Below are positions 1 through 11,448 of a stretch of DNA of 64,000 nt, in pieces (within the stretch, counting starts at the first letter, position 1; every line of letters begins with the position of its first letter). The notes under the pieces were generated by a model, which was not told the DNA's origin, did no database searches, and worked only from the letters and a program-made list of their open reading frames with translations. Position numbers and translations under genes: made by a program. The DNA is from Cheiracanthium punctorium (lineage: Eukaryota > Arthropoda > Arachnida > Araneae > Cheiracanthiidae): assembly GCA_038373885.1 (NCBI GenBank), contig JAWZYV010014451.1, forward strand, positions 682,001 through 746,000, read 5' to 3'.

Positions 1-1157
1 CGTCAGATGAAGTATAAATAGAAAAATAATATGGTAAATAAATCATATTTAATATAATCTTTTACTTAAATTCAAAGGAAACTGCAACTTCAAAATAATA
101 TTTTCAGTTTGTGGTGTAATTAACAACTAATGCAAATTATCAAAACAAGGTTTTAGACATTCAGTTTCTGAAAAGAGTAATTAAAAAAAGTTATTAGTAA
201 AAGGAAGTTTGTTTCGTATACCATAATATGTAAATGCTTGCCTCAACCCGACAGGCTGCGCCTGGATTATCAGGCCAGGGCGATTAAAAAGTACTGTAAA
301 AAATCCGGTGATTTTTTTTAGATTTCCTGAAGCTGCGTTTGAAGCCACCTACCTGACTACTAGATGGATTTTCAGAATTTAAAATTATCCTTTCTTATAT
401 AAAACAAGATTTGAGAAGCCTTTGAGGCGCGGCGCGCACTCGAGTTGGCATTTATCCCACGAGCAGTATCATACGCTGAAAATATGAATGAAATGCAAAT
501 TTTATTTTAATGTATTATAAGACTTATTAATGTCATTGTTGATAATAATGTTGCATTTTTTATAATAAATATATGTTTTCCTTCCAATAGACCAATGTGA
601 AATTCATATTTAATTTTTTTCAGTTCTGATCAATAATGATTACTTTTAAAATACCTCCTGTTACTTGGATTCTCTCGCATCATGTCTGGTTAACGCATCA
701 TGTCTGGTTAATCATTTTTTTTTCCATTTACCTTACAAAAAGAAAAAAAATATATATATATGACTAGAAACATTATTTTCCTGATGAATAATGCGTATTA
801 ATAAAAAAGAAAAACTCAAATTTAATAAAAATTAATTCACATAAACACGACCCATTTTACATAAATGGCAATTTAATAAAGCTAAGTTTATCCTGCATCT
901 AACATCATCTCAGCGACATTACTTAAGAAAAGCTAATTTTTCCTAATTAATTAAACGCACTGACACTCTCTTTTAGGATTTAAAGCCTCATGACTCACTA
1001 CATAATAAGATATATCCCTTCGTGACAACCAATTTACGGCTCCACTGTCACATTCTTACCAGCGATAACCATACCACCCACATTGAAATTTGCTATCCTA
1101 TTTGCATGTTAATGTAGAATGGTTTGAATTGTTGTTTTCTTTATGTTTCTTTTTATA
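1..1157. other. gene-free AT-rich stretch
   Basis: No reading frame of convincing length or family resemblance is seen. A distinctly more GC-rich patch lies at about 240-470 and looks like a fragment of an interspersed repeat rather than a gene. At about 680-715 an 18-bp motif (catcatgtctggttaa core) occurs twice in a row. Confidence 0.5.
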
Positions 1158-1584
1158 GGTGTTTCAAAATTATAGAAACTAACATCTGTGAAGAGTAGCA
1201 TGCACAAAGCCGGTTCAAAAGCACAAGTATGTTGGATTAGAAACGTCGTCTTCATGTACCTGTTAATTATCCCTTTAAAAGAATAGTTCTAAAGCAATAG
1301 TGAAATTTCCCACCACGATTTTTCTTAAACTAATGCATCTTTCACATATTGCACTTGATAAATATCCTTTATTCAGAATTTTTTTTTCATTACATGGATG
1401 AAATACTCGGAGTAGAACCCATTGTTTATGAAAGTTGGTTAAGAAATTAGATTGACACTATAAAACTTCTTTCAAAGATATTATTAACAGGTACATTTCC
1501 GATCTTACATAGCTGTATGATTCTGAACCGTCTTGGTGTAATTTCCCGCTCCCGCAAGTTTGTTCTTCTAATTTTGAAACACCC
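1158..1584. mobile_element. Tc1/mariner-type MITE, TIR GGGTGTTTCAAAAT
   Basis: The left end reads TA-GGTGTTTCAAAATTA and the right end is its inverse, TAATTTTGAAACACCC-TA-like, so the 427-bp segment is bounded by inverted repeats of about 16 bp (one G missing on the left) and by TA on both sides. TA target duplication plus short inverted repeats and no coding capacity is the usual picture of a non-autonomous Tc1/mariner-superfamily element. The superfamily is inferred from the TA site only. Confidence 0.65.
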
Positions 1585-1651
1585 TATGTACTTATCTTAG
1601 TTCAGAATTGTTTTCCAAATCAACCAAATTCTCAATGCTATTCGATATGTA

Positions 1652-1861
1652 CACCCTCTAAAAAAGTATTTGAGTAAGAGATAAATTTCCTATTTTAGAT
1701 TTGAAAATAATAATTGAGCTTCTGGAAAATGCACAACTTTACAAAAATATGCAAAGGCATATTTATACATAGCCTAATTCATATTCTATGATAAATAATT
1801 TTTAATATACGAAACCAACGTAGGAAATTTATCTCTTACTCGAATACTTTTTTGGAGGGTG
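1652..1861. mobile_element. short palindromic MITE with ~43-bp TIRs
   Basis: Positions 1652-1694 (starting CACCCTCTAAAAAAGTA) are repeated in inverse at about 1821-1861 with only a few mismatches, and TA flanks both ends. The 210-bp unit would fold into a long hairpin with a loop of roughly 125 bases. It has no coding capacity. The structure fits a TA-targeting Tc1/mariner-type MITE. Confidence 0.7.
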
Positions 1862-2320
1862 TACAGCTTCCAAATAACAGGTCCACAAGTTTATTATATG
1901 ACCACCGTTCATTGTATAAAATAATAGTTCCCAGAAAAATTTTTCAGGCTTTTATTTTAAGTTTGATAACCTGACATAATTAGATATTGAAATACTGTGG
2001 ATAGTAAAAGTTTTTTTGCAGCTGAATAAGGGTGAAGCTTTTTGTACTACCCTGAACGTGAGTTCTAACATTAAGTACATTTTTGTGTGCTATTTTACAA
2101 AGATTTAATTATTTCATCTTCTAAACACCAGTTTTCTGATGAGTGATATTTTTTGTGATAATAATATTTTTGTTCTTTACTCTTTACATAAATTACTTTA
2201 TCTTTTTAATTCTTTAAAGAACAAATAAAACACCTATGGATAAAATCCTTTTATTAATGCCTATGCTTTTCATATACTGCACATATTTTCTCTCGCATAA
2301 GAGACTAGATGAGAAAACAA

Positions 2321-2455
2321 AGAAGTATAAGATCGATTTTTAAAAGTCCATAAAGAGATAGAATAAAAAATTACTTCACGCTTTCTGGTGATGGATTGTT
2401 GCCAGTTATGCTTCTATTTTTCAAGTGTTTGCATTTATTTATTTCCTTTTAGCTT
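2321..2455 (+). repeat. interspersed core motif, copy 1
   Basis: Begins with gatcgatttttaaaagtcca and continues into ggtgatggattgttgcc. Both blocks recur in the other three copies. The shared ATG in GGTGATGG begins a short hydrophobic frame (MDCCQLCFYF...) here, but the frame is not preserved between copies, so I treat it as a repeat and not a gene. Confidence 0.6.
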
Positions 2456-3729
2456 TGCCTTGTCATTCTACCTCTTTTTTAAAATGAGTTTTAAAACAAC
2501 TTCTCCTACTTTGGAAATTCATGCAGCTGTAATGTTTTTCATATTAGTTAAGTATAGCGAGAATTTCAGGCGAAATAAATTTTTCTCTTTCTTTTTTTTA
2601 GCTTGATTTTATATTTTCCTATTACGTATTTTGTCAAAATATAAAATTCCCTGTAAATTTAAAAGCTCTTAAGGTTCTCTTAGTCTATGATTAATTATTA
2701 TTTAAATTCCTGTTTTATTTTTGTATAAAAGTATAAGAACAGACTCAAAGTTTATTTGCACAAATATTTTAATTTTAAATAGGTAAAGATGCCAATTATG
2801 TTTTGAAAAGATCCCGGTAATAGTTTGTGATATTTCATTCAAAAATTTAGGTAAGGGGTTGTGATGTAGATTTTATTATGCGTGTTCTTAATATTTTCTC
2901 TTAAACTTGATTAAATGCATTATAATGCACATTTTGTCTAGTTTTTAACATCGTAAAAAACATGAGAAATAAAATTATTTATATTTCTTATCTAAATACG
3001 TTACTTAGCTATGGATTTGTAATATTTTGTAATCAAAAGCAGTGAAATCTTTCATTAAACTACTAAGTATCTTAAATGTATTATTAAGGAAAAAATACAT
3101 AACGTACAGTAATAATGCATTTTAACAAATTGATTGTCTCTGGGAAGAACTGTAAAATCAATATATTATAACTAACGGCTATGTTTAAGTAGTAATATAA
3201 GAATGCCCTGAAAAATATCTCTTAAAAATTCATTAAATCAAAATAACCCCAAACATTGAGGCCGATTAATTTCCACTTAAATTCAAATATAAGCCTCATA
3301 TTTAACCTTTTTTCAGCATAAAATTTTAAGAATTTTATATTGGGACTTTGGTATTTGATTTTGAAAGGTATAATTTACATTTTTAAATTTTAAATAATCT
3401 AATCTGAATGACGGACGGATAAAAATGGGAGAAATATTTTAATTGATCCACTTTAAATGCATAATTAAAGAAAAAAAAGAAATTAGAAAAAAAATAGAAG
3501 AAAACGTTTTAAATATTTGTTTTAAGCACTGATAATTCGGAAGATTTCAGAAAACTATTTTCTAAGAAAAAAACAAGAAATACACAAAGTAACCTCACAT
3601 TTTTTAGCTATTTTCCCCCCATAAGGCATTAAAAATATATCCCTTTTCATAAACGCTGAATATGAAACCGTTTTGTGTCAAAGCTCAGAAGTTACATAAG
3701 TATGTCTTTGAATAACTGTTATTCCAGAC

Positions 3730-3895
3730 CTAACAGAAGAGCGACGCCAGTGCAAACAAAGGGCCAAAAATATCGATTTTTAAAAGTCCATAAGGGACAC
3801 AATAACGGATTTCTCTGTACTTTCCGGTGATGGATTGTTGCAACTTTCTCATCCATTTTTCATTGCTACGCATTTATTTCTTCTCTTGAATGCAT
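3730..3895 (+). repeat. interspersed core motif, copy 2
   Basis: Carries atcgatttttaaaagtcca and ggtgatggattgttgcaa in the same order and spacing as the other copies. Read on the minus strand it has an open frame containing QQSITGKYREIRYCVPYGLL. Copy 3 gives a similar frame, but the differences between them are mostly amino-acid changing, which argues against coding constraint. Confidence 0.6.
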
Positions 3896-4241
3896 TGTTT
3901 TAATTTTGTTAATTTCTTTTAGGAAGGACGTGAAAATGAACACTAATTTACATTTGACTTGCCAGAAATTTATTTTTAAATATTTAAACTTTTTTTTCTA
4001 GCTAAATATATGAGAAATTCTGAAAAAAATTAGAATGAACATTGGATAAGATAAAGAGAATGATTACAGTTTTGAGAACTGAGTTGATATGTGTAATATA
4101 ATGAAATGACAGGAAATAGTTTTAAAATATCAAAAAATGCTTTGTTATGAGAAAGAGAGTAAATCATTAAAAAAAGTATAATATAGATATGTCTTTTGTA
4201 TTAAAAATTAAGTAATAATCTTCCATACTACATCAGTACTG

Positions 4242-4438
4242 TTGGGTTTGGTGCATAGTTATCATACATTTCTTTGACGTTTATATTTTAATGAAAAAAA
4301 TGATATTTTTTATTAATAATTTTTAATTCACGTATATTTTATTGCGTGAATTATTTATTTAAATTAATTAAATAATTCGATCAAATAAGAAATTAAATAC
4401 AAAATTTACAAACGCCTGATAATTATGCACCAACCCAA
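4242..4438. mobile_element. mariner-type MITE, TIR TTGGGTTGGTGCATA
   Basis: The left end TTGGGTTTGGTGCATAGTTA and right end TAATTATGCACCAACCCAA are inverted copies, with TA after the right end and TG (a likely mutated TA) before the left. The terminal sequence TTGGGTTGGTGCATAA is typical of mariner-like elements. The 197-bp unit has no transposase, so it is a non-autonomous derivative. Confidence 0.75.
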
Positions 4439-5484
4439 TATAATTAGTTTTGAATAATGTATTTTTATTGATCTTTTTAATGAATTTATTTTCTCTGTTC
4501 CGTATGTAGTACAATATAACGCATTATTATTTTTAAATCAGTTTACTAATGAAGACCTGCATTAAAGAGACATTTTTTCTACAATATTGACTTTCAACTG
4601 ATTCAAATCCTACTCTAGATGAAGATCAAGATGGAGAAAATTTGGCTGTTAAGGCCATAATGTAATGTAGCAGACATCCCTGCATTGCTCCCTGAAAATC
4701 ATTTAATCTGCTACAGACTTCACCGAACACGCCAAAGTACAACTGCATTTTATGAAGGGCCTGCTTCGTGGTACAGCTTTGCATCAATCGTGTGACAGGT
4801 CTTAAAAGGTCTTTCTTCTAAGCCACAACTTCTTCCTGATTCATCTCTACGTATATATAATTACAATACGTAGCTATTTTTTACTTTCAAAATACTTAAA
4901 AAAGTCTTTCAATTCATTAATCGTTCTGAATATATTTTGTAAATATTTATTTCAACTATTTTTAGAATATATTTTAAACACACGTCGTAAAGTTTTCAAA
5001 TACCTAAAACAAACTTGTATGAAATCCAAGGTACATTATGAATATTTCTCAAAGGCGAATACAAAATATATTAAGTGTTTATTATATTAAAAGATCTATC
5101 ATGCATCATGTCCTAGGTATTCAGATGTTCAACCAATAAATATGTTCATGGTAATTATTGTGAAATATTCCATAATATAAATTCCATAAATATTGTGTAA
5201 GCAATAAGTGTTCCTTGCATGCAACCTGAGTTTAACCGCAATTTCATATAGAATGTAACTGCCTCCATTTATAATTGAAAAAGTCCATTCAGGTATGTCA
5301 TTTCTTTTTTATTAATATTTACTCTGACCATTTACTCTGACCCACAGTAAAATAAGTATAATTTCCCTTGTTTCTAATGTAGTCATAAACCGCATTATTC
5401 TATAGTAAAACTAAATGCAAAACCGTCTTACTTCCGAGTGGAACATACTGCTCGAGCATTAATAACAACGAGTACCATCATCCT

Positions 5485-5650
5485 TGTAACAGAAGCATGA
5501 CTCCGTGTCAAACAAAAGGTGAAAAAGATCTATTTTTAAAAGTCCATAAGGAACACCATAAAGGATTGTCTCAAGTTTTTCGGTGATGGATTGTCGCAAG
5601 TTACTCATCCATTATTCATATTACTCCGCATGCATTTATTTATTTCAGGA
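5485..5650 (+). repeat. interspersed core motif, copy 3
   Basis: Shares atttttaaaagtccataagg and ggtgatggattgtcgcaag with copy 2, plus weaker similarity upstream (taacagaag, caaacaaa). The minus-strand frame here contains LRQSITEKLETILYGVPYGL. It is open but unsupported by any recognised family. Confidence 0.6.
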
Positions 5651-7124
5651 ATGCTCAAGCCTCGCGTGTTTGAGGATTAAGAAATGCAATAGTTATTTGC
5701 ATTTTACTAAGAAGTCACAGTTAATGCTCTTATTGAAGTTTCGACAGTCTCTTCAACTTGAAATTCGTGATGGAAAATGAATTATCATAAAACCAGATGT
5801 CTAACGGGAATGGCGCTTTCTTCATCCATCTTGCAGAACTATTTTAAATAAAGTTTTCCGAAGGAAACTTTTCTGGAATGACTTTTAATTCAATATGGCG
5901 GCTTAAATGTTTCAAATTTACATGGAATTACAAATTTTTGACTACACTGATTCAATCGCAAACATCATATGACAGTAGAATTTTAATAAACTATTCATAA
6001 AAGTAGATCATTTGGAGCAGTGAGTTAAAAATGTGTTATGTTTGTATTTTTCACTGTCCAAATAATAATGGAATGCGATCTATTGGTAATTTTTTGAAAT
6101 GCAGTTTTTTTTTCTCTCTGGCACTGAAGAATCCTAGTGCAATTTAATCCTAATCGTGCAAACAATAACCTATTATCATTATTATATTCTCTTTTTTAAA
6201 TTTATTTTAAAATTTTCACGAACTATTAGAACCCGTGTTATATTATCTCAAAAACAAAACAAGACAATTATATAACTTTAACTGTATTGTCGTAACCCTT
6301 TAAAAAAGCCTTACAGAAAAAGAAAAATATTCTGCTCACCAAATATCCTCAAAGGATTTTTGCAATCAGAAATTGATACTTTACTACGATTACAAAACTT
6401 TTGTTATTTAGATTAGAAGGGCAGATTTGTGAACTACGCATAATGTAAAATCGTCATATATTCGATAGCAGAAACGTTTTATGCTTCACGGAATTATAAG
6501 GTTTCAGACAGAAGAAAAATTTTTGTATGCAATGAAAGTTTGTTTATGAAATATTTTTTTTTTATGGTTGACATATTGACACTAAAATGAAATGTCTATC
6601 AATGTGTATTTTCGACTAGAGTTCGAAAGATGATACAAAGTGGCTAAACTTTTGTTACATTTGCTAAAACTATAAAGGCAATTAGGAAAATTTATGAAAC
6701 AATAGACGTTGTTCATAAGCATTAAAATACTTTATACGTAAAATATAAGTTCACAAACAAGATAAGTTTCCAGTTGATAATACATTTTCAGTGACCATGA
6801 AAATAAATAGAAATCAGGTCGAATATAGATAATACAATTTTTCTAATTTATTTCATCGAAAATCAAAACTTTAAAAATGTATAAATCCGACTAAAACTCA
6901 AACAGGCATAGCGAACATATACCATTATGAATCACAATTTGATTTGAATATTGCGGAATAACTATTTATAAAACTTTCATTAGAAACAACGCATAAAAAT
7001 AAAAGTGTAGAATTTTTTTAAATCTTTTTTTTCCTTTTATAAATTATTGCCAGAAAATATTATTATTTTCAAGCTAATGTATCCACCCCTTTTCACAACA
7101 AGCAGCAAGAAAATAGAAAAAAAA

Positions 7125-7235
7125 AATGTGATAAGAAATTGATTTTAAGAAACCATAAAAGCCACCAGAGGCATTTCTTCACGCCTCTCAGTGATGGATT
7201 GTTGTCAGTTCCCCCACTCATTTGTCAGGATAGTA
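7125..7235 (+). repeat. interspersed core motif, copy 4 (most diverged)
   Basis: Retains attgattttaagaaaccata and agtgatggattgttgtcag in the same order. The minus-strand frame seen in copies 2 and 3 is interrupted here. Confidence 0.5.
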
Positions 7236-8537
7236 CAATTTTTCTTTATCTTCTTTTTTCCAAAGATTGCCTACTATGGTACTACTAAAATTATGCACAG
7301 TTCAAATTCATGTTGCACATTTATCCAAAAATAAATGTTATATTAAAGCTATTCACTTTCTCATAGATTAAAAGAAACAAAACAAAAAAAACACTGTTGT
7401 TGCACTTTTCAAGCCTATAGCAGTCTATGTCAAAAACGAAATGAAAGGCATTAAAAATATAAGATTTTTTAAAAGCAAAAACAGCATGAATAATGAATGA
7501 TAGCAGTACGAATGAAACAATAAGAATTACTGAAAATAACAATAATTATGTTTCTGATGATAAAATAATAATAATTATAACAGTAATAATAATAACAACG
7601 GCAATAAAGAGATTGGTACAAAATATTATGCAAATAAAATCATTTTATTTCATTTAATAACAAAGTCTTTGTAATTGAGACGAATCCTTTGAGCTTATTA
7701 CATATTAATTAAACAATTACGGGAACTTCATAAAATATGAAACTTTGTGTAAGTTTTTCATTTCAAAAGTAGTCTGAGAACAACATGAATATATAATGTG
7801 CAAAATAATTTTTAATGGAACGGAAGAATCGACAAGCTTACAGAAAGCTTTAGATAAACAAAAATATGTCACAACAGAAAATCCAAGTTTTTCTAATGAT
7901 TACAGAAACAAACACAAAATTTTAGTTTGCGTTCTCAGTCTAATCATATGCAAACAGTTTTATTTTTAGTACGGCATCACGGGATTATAAATCAGAGGAA
8001 ATACGGAATTTTTGAAATGTGATAAGAGAAATGTCTTGTAGAAATTTAAGGATATGAAAATATAAGTAAGTTCTTCTAAAGTAAGTTATCGTTTACATGA
8101 AAAAAAAAACCTAGCATGCACTAACATAATTATGCAAAACGGACTTTTTTAGTTTTCATTTGAAGCAGTCCATTATAAAATATAATACCCCCTATATTGT
8201 TTTTATAATTCAGAGCATTTAATAATGCCATTCTATTTGTAATTTTACTATTATTGCTTTTAAAAAAATTGATATGTTAGAAATATTTTTCAAAACATCG
8301 ATATCATTTCCAACTACCCAAATGGGCAAAACACTTTGAAAAAAATTTAATTATCAGAATTTAAGAAATCATTAAGTAGAAAATTTCTAAAACATTATAA
8401 ATTCATTTGGTGCTTATAACATAAATTTAATATGAAAAAAGTGTATTGTTTAACTTTAGTAATCACTGAAAAATAAATACACGCTCTAAGAAATACTAAT
8501 GAAACAGTCCTAACTGTCATGTAGCATTGAATGGTTA

Positions 8538-8849
8538 CTACATGGTTACTTTTCCAAACACGTAATATTTGTTCGCCTGTGAAATTAATCGGACTGTGTC
8601 ATTTCCATCAAAAATTGCAAAGCAACGTTTAACTTGCCGTGTGGCATGCACTTCATACAATGATATAAAAATATGGCAGGTATATCGCCCTTCTTGCCGT
8701 GCTCGCATGAGGATATCGGTGTATATTCCATGACATGGCAAACAAGGAAGATTTACCGAGAGCCATTCTAATATTTTTTCAGTTAGAAAAGTTTTTTTTA
8801 AATCAAGGATGGCTATACGACAGCTGAAATTTCCTAAAGATGTAGACAA
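8538..8849 (-). other. unrecognised 103-codon open frame
   Basis: An open frame of about 103 codons lies between stops. It is largely hydrophilic, with a basic, cysteine-containing middle (PCLPCHGIYTDILMRARQEG), and does not match a family I recognise. It opens with TTG, and the only internal ATGs are far in, so it is not a normal eukaryotic start. It may be a fragment of a transposon gag/ORF1-like protein or a lone exon. It lies next to a microsatellite and a solo-LTR candidate, which favours a mobile-element relic. Low confidence. Confidence 0.2.
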
Positions 8850-9034
8850 AATACAGGAGCCCGTTTTTACGAACTCCTAGGACCACTTAAAGGGTTCCCA
8901 AAATCGTCTATAAGAGTATATTCAGGACCACCCGCTAGTTTCTCAAAATCTCAAGTGTGCATAGAAATGACGGTCGTAAAAGTCGACTGCACAGAGAAAC
9001 TTAGTTTTCGTAAAGGTATGTTCTAGAGGTTTGA

Positions 9035-9035
9035 A

Positions 9036-9080
<45 letters not shown>

Positions 9081-9096
9081 CATAATAATAATAAAA
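9035..9096. repeat. (TA)n microsatellite
   Basis: Near-perfect TA dinucleotide run interrupted by a few C bases, ending in (AAT)n-like sequence. A second TA run at 9663-9678 lies on the other side of the putative LTR, as if one TA tract had been split by an insertion. Confidence 0.9.
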
Positions 9097-9129
9097 TGAA
9101 CTTTTCTAATTTAACCTAATTTAATTTAA

Positions 9130-9662
9130 TGTTATTTGAAAAAGTTTCTTTTATCTCTGTTACCCTTACTGCAAAGTTTGTTTCTCGGCCATACAAATAT
9201 TACGCTCGGAGACGTTTTTTGAAGTTCCATAAGGAGTAAATTTGTTGATTCAGCAGTATTTTCAGTTTTCTGTGGTTTCGTTACTACGCGCTTTTAGAAC
9301 TCCGTGGTAAGCAGGTGTTTCTCATGTCTTGATTGACAATCTGGTTAACTAATTACGTTTGCGAGTAACGCCTTCGCGATCGTGTTGCGCCCTGCCAGCA
9401 GGTGTAGTAACTAAGGAGTATTTAAGCAAGAGCGCGGAAATTTCGAGAGCTTTTTAGGAATTTGGAACGTGAAGCTTAGCTTAGCCTTAGCCACGAGCTT
9501 TAGCTTTTAGACTGCGATGTAGAAAGATAGCCCCGGAGCTAAAAGGTCGCCGGCCTGACTCCTACCCTCTGTCCGGACTTTGAAATAAACTAATCAACCT
9601 AGAACCCCAATGGATTTGTGTCGATCATTTCAACAAGGGATGGCGTAAGGCCATTCCTTACA
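9130..9662 (+). mobile_element. putative solo LTR of a retrotransposon
   Basis: A block clearly richer in GC than its surroundings begins near TGTTATTTG and ends CCATTCCTTACA, the TG...CA form of an LTR. Inside are a TATA-like tatttaag (about 9418), a 5'-leader-like stretch and an AATAAA signal at 9584-9589, in the order expected of U3-R-U5. TA tracts flank both sides, consistent with insertion into a TA microsatellite. The left boundary is uncertain, and no gag-pol sequence is present. Class (Gypsy or BEL) is not determined. Confidence 0.5.
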
Positions 9663-9799
9663 TATATATATATATATAGTAGGTGGTCCACTTTATTCAA
9701 CGAGTATCTATAAGCGTATTCGCGAAACCTGGCAACAAGTTTGAAAATAGCTGTCTGAAATAAAACTGCAACAACAATAACATTTGTTAATTACATTTG

Positions 9800-10340
9800 T
9801 TGCTATGTAATATTTAAAAGATATAAAAAAAAGTGTGTCGCGAAATGCTTGATATTACTTGAAAGTATCTTGAAAATTTCAAAGTCCCATTCAGAAAATA
9901 CTTCACCTTTACTTCGATCATTAGTAACGTACGTTCACTACGCACGTACGGGCAGGTAAAATACAGTCTAGTGTATAGCAGCAGTAATCTGGGAGTCCTG
10001 AGGTGGAGGGTTCTGTCCCGGAAATGGCAAGTAAGGTAACAGTTGTTATATATCCCGTGTTCTTTGGTTGAAAAAAATTTGTTAAGTCATCAATAAATAA
10101 AAGCTCCTGCTAATCGCTATTTTTAATTTTTAGTTTAGCGAATAAATTATTATTGTAAATAGATATTTATAGATGCTTAATGTTATTATGTTCCTTCAGG
10201 GATCAATTAATATTTTCTCCTTTTTTGCAAAAAATATTTAATCCATTTTAATAATTTGTTTATTAATAAACTAAAAATATTACATACAATTTAATTATAG
10301 TCAGAACTTAAAATTGTGATTCTTAAAAAGAAAAAGAAAG
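9800..10340 (+). repeat. diverged repeat family with tRNA-like core, copy 1
   Basis: Shares cttgatattacttgaaagta, the tRNA-like core at 9966-10021 and the downstream (tagatatttatagatgctta) with copies at about 22.74 and 25.2 kb. The core resembles a tRNA fold, with a box-A-like gtctagtgtatagcagc and a box-B-like gggttctgtccc. Because the similarity extends hundreds of bases on either side, this is a larger repeat with a tRNA-like segment embedded, not a lone tRNA gene. Confidence 0.55.
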
Positions 10341-11448
10341 GTGAAAAATTATGTTACAAAATAAAATAGAAAAAAAGTAAAAATAACGTTAATGTAAGGT
10401 GATGTTAAGGGCAGTAATTCACGTATTTTTATCGTGGAAAGTGGCGGACATTTTAACATTCATATTTCTCTCCGGGGAAACGTCCGTTTGACGAAAGTTC
10501 GTCAAAAGCACAGGGCAAAAAGACGGCACTTTGCCTATTTAACCGTTATCTGCGATGTGTAATAATAGCAGCCCACATTTAAAGGGTAAATATCGCATAT
10601 GTAATGGTTCTACAGATTTTGAAATATATAATCCTTTCGTTCATTTTAATATTTTAGATTTTTTAGATTTTGTCTAATATTAACGATGAATAAATGCATA
10701 ATTCTTAAATGAAAGAAGCACCGTGTTACGAAACGGCTCCAAAAATGCGTTATGAGGATGAAAAATATCTTTTCAAGAGCCAAACTTTATTTCAATCCAA
10801 TGCGGTCAATGAGTTTTACAAGATGATGCACAATTAAACATTTCACTTTTTAAACACGTAATAAAAGGTTTCCTTTCAAAATTTTCCACTAAACGGCATC
10901 ACAAAGGATTATTTTACGCCCTTCATTTCGTCGCTCCTTTGTACTGAGCGTCTTTCGTGTTATTATAAAACAAAAGTCCGGCCATAAAAGAATTTCATGA
11001 CAGTATCAAAATTTATTTTAATACTTCGCTGAAGTTGCCGTGAGACTGGAGACTGTTTTAAGACGTTGAAAGGGGTAGGTAATCATGCCGAGGCTTTATG
11101 AGAAAAGAGGAAACGGGAAATATTTTATGCTTATGTATTTCGGAAGAAAAAGTTATAGTTTTACGACCATAAAATATGCTGCAAAAAGTTACAACTAGTA
11201 TTTTTAAACACTAATTGCTTATTTCTTTGCCAAAAGCAATTGCTTATTTCTCTGCCAAAAACAAAATTAGTAGTTTTGGCAAGACGTGAGGATCCGCACT
11301 TTTCTTAAAGGTTATATGCGATTATAGTGCATTTTCTCGAAAATATATAACTTTGATTGGAACTAGCACATAAATAAAATTAAAAAATAATTACATTTTG
11401 CAGGAAAGAATGTGTTTTCCTCCCTTTTTAGCACATTTTATAACTATA
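10341..11448. other. non-coding stretch of higher complexity
   Basis: No gene recognised. Sequence around 10440-10560 and 10700-11130 is less AT-rich than its neighbours and has no counterpart elsewhere in the window, but no open frame of interest. Confidence 0.4.

Larger units (their letters stand above)
1862..8537. other. gene-free AT-rich region with four decayed repeat units
   Basis: No real gene is seen; all open frames are short and low-complexity. The stretch is organised around four diverged copies of a ~120-bp motif (about 2321, 3730, 5485 and 7125) spaced 1.4-1.75 kb apart, which suggests an old tandem array of ~1.6-kb units whose remainder has decayed. A mariner MITE is inserted at 4242..4438. 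Confidence 0.5.
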
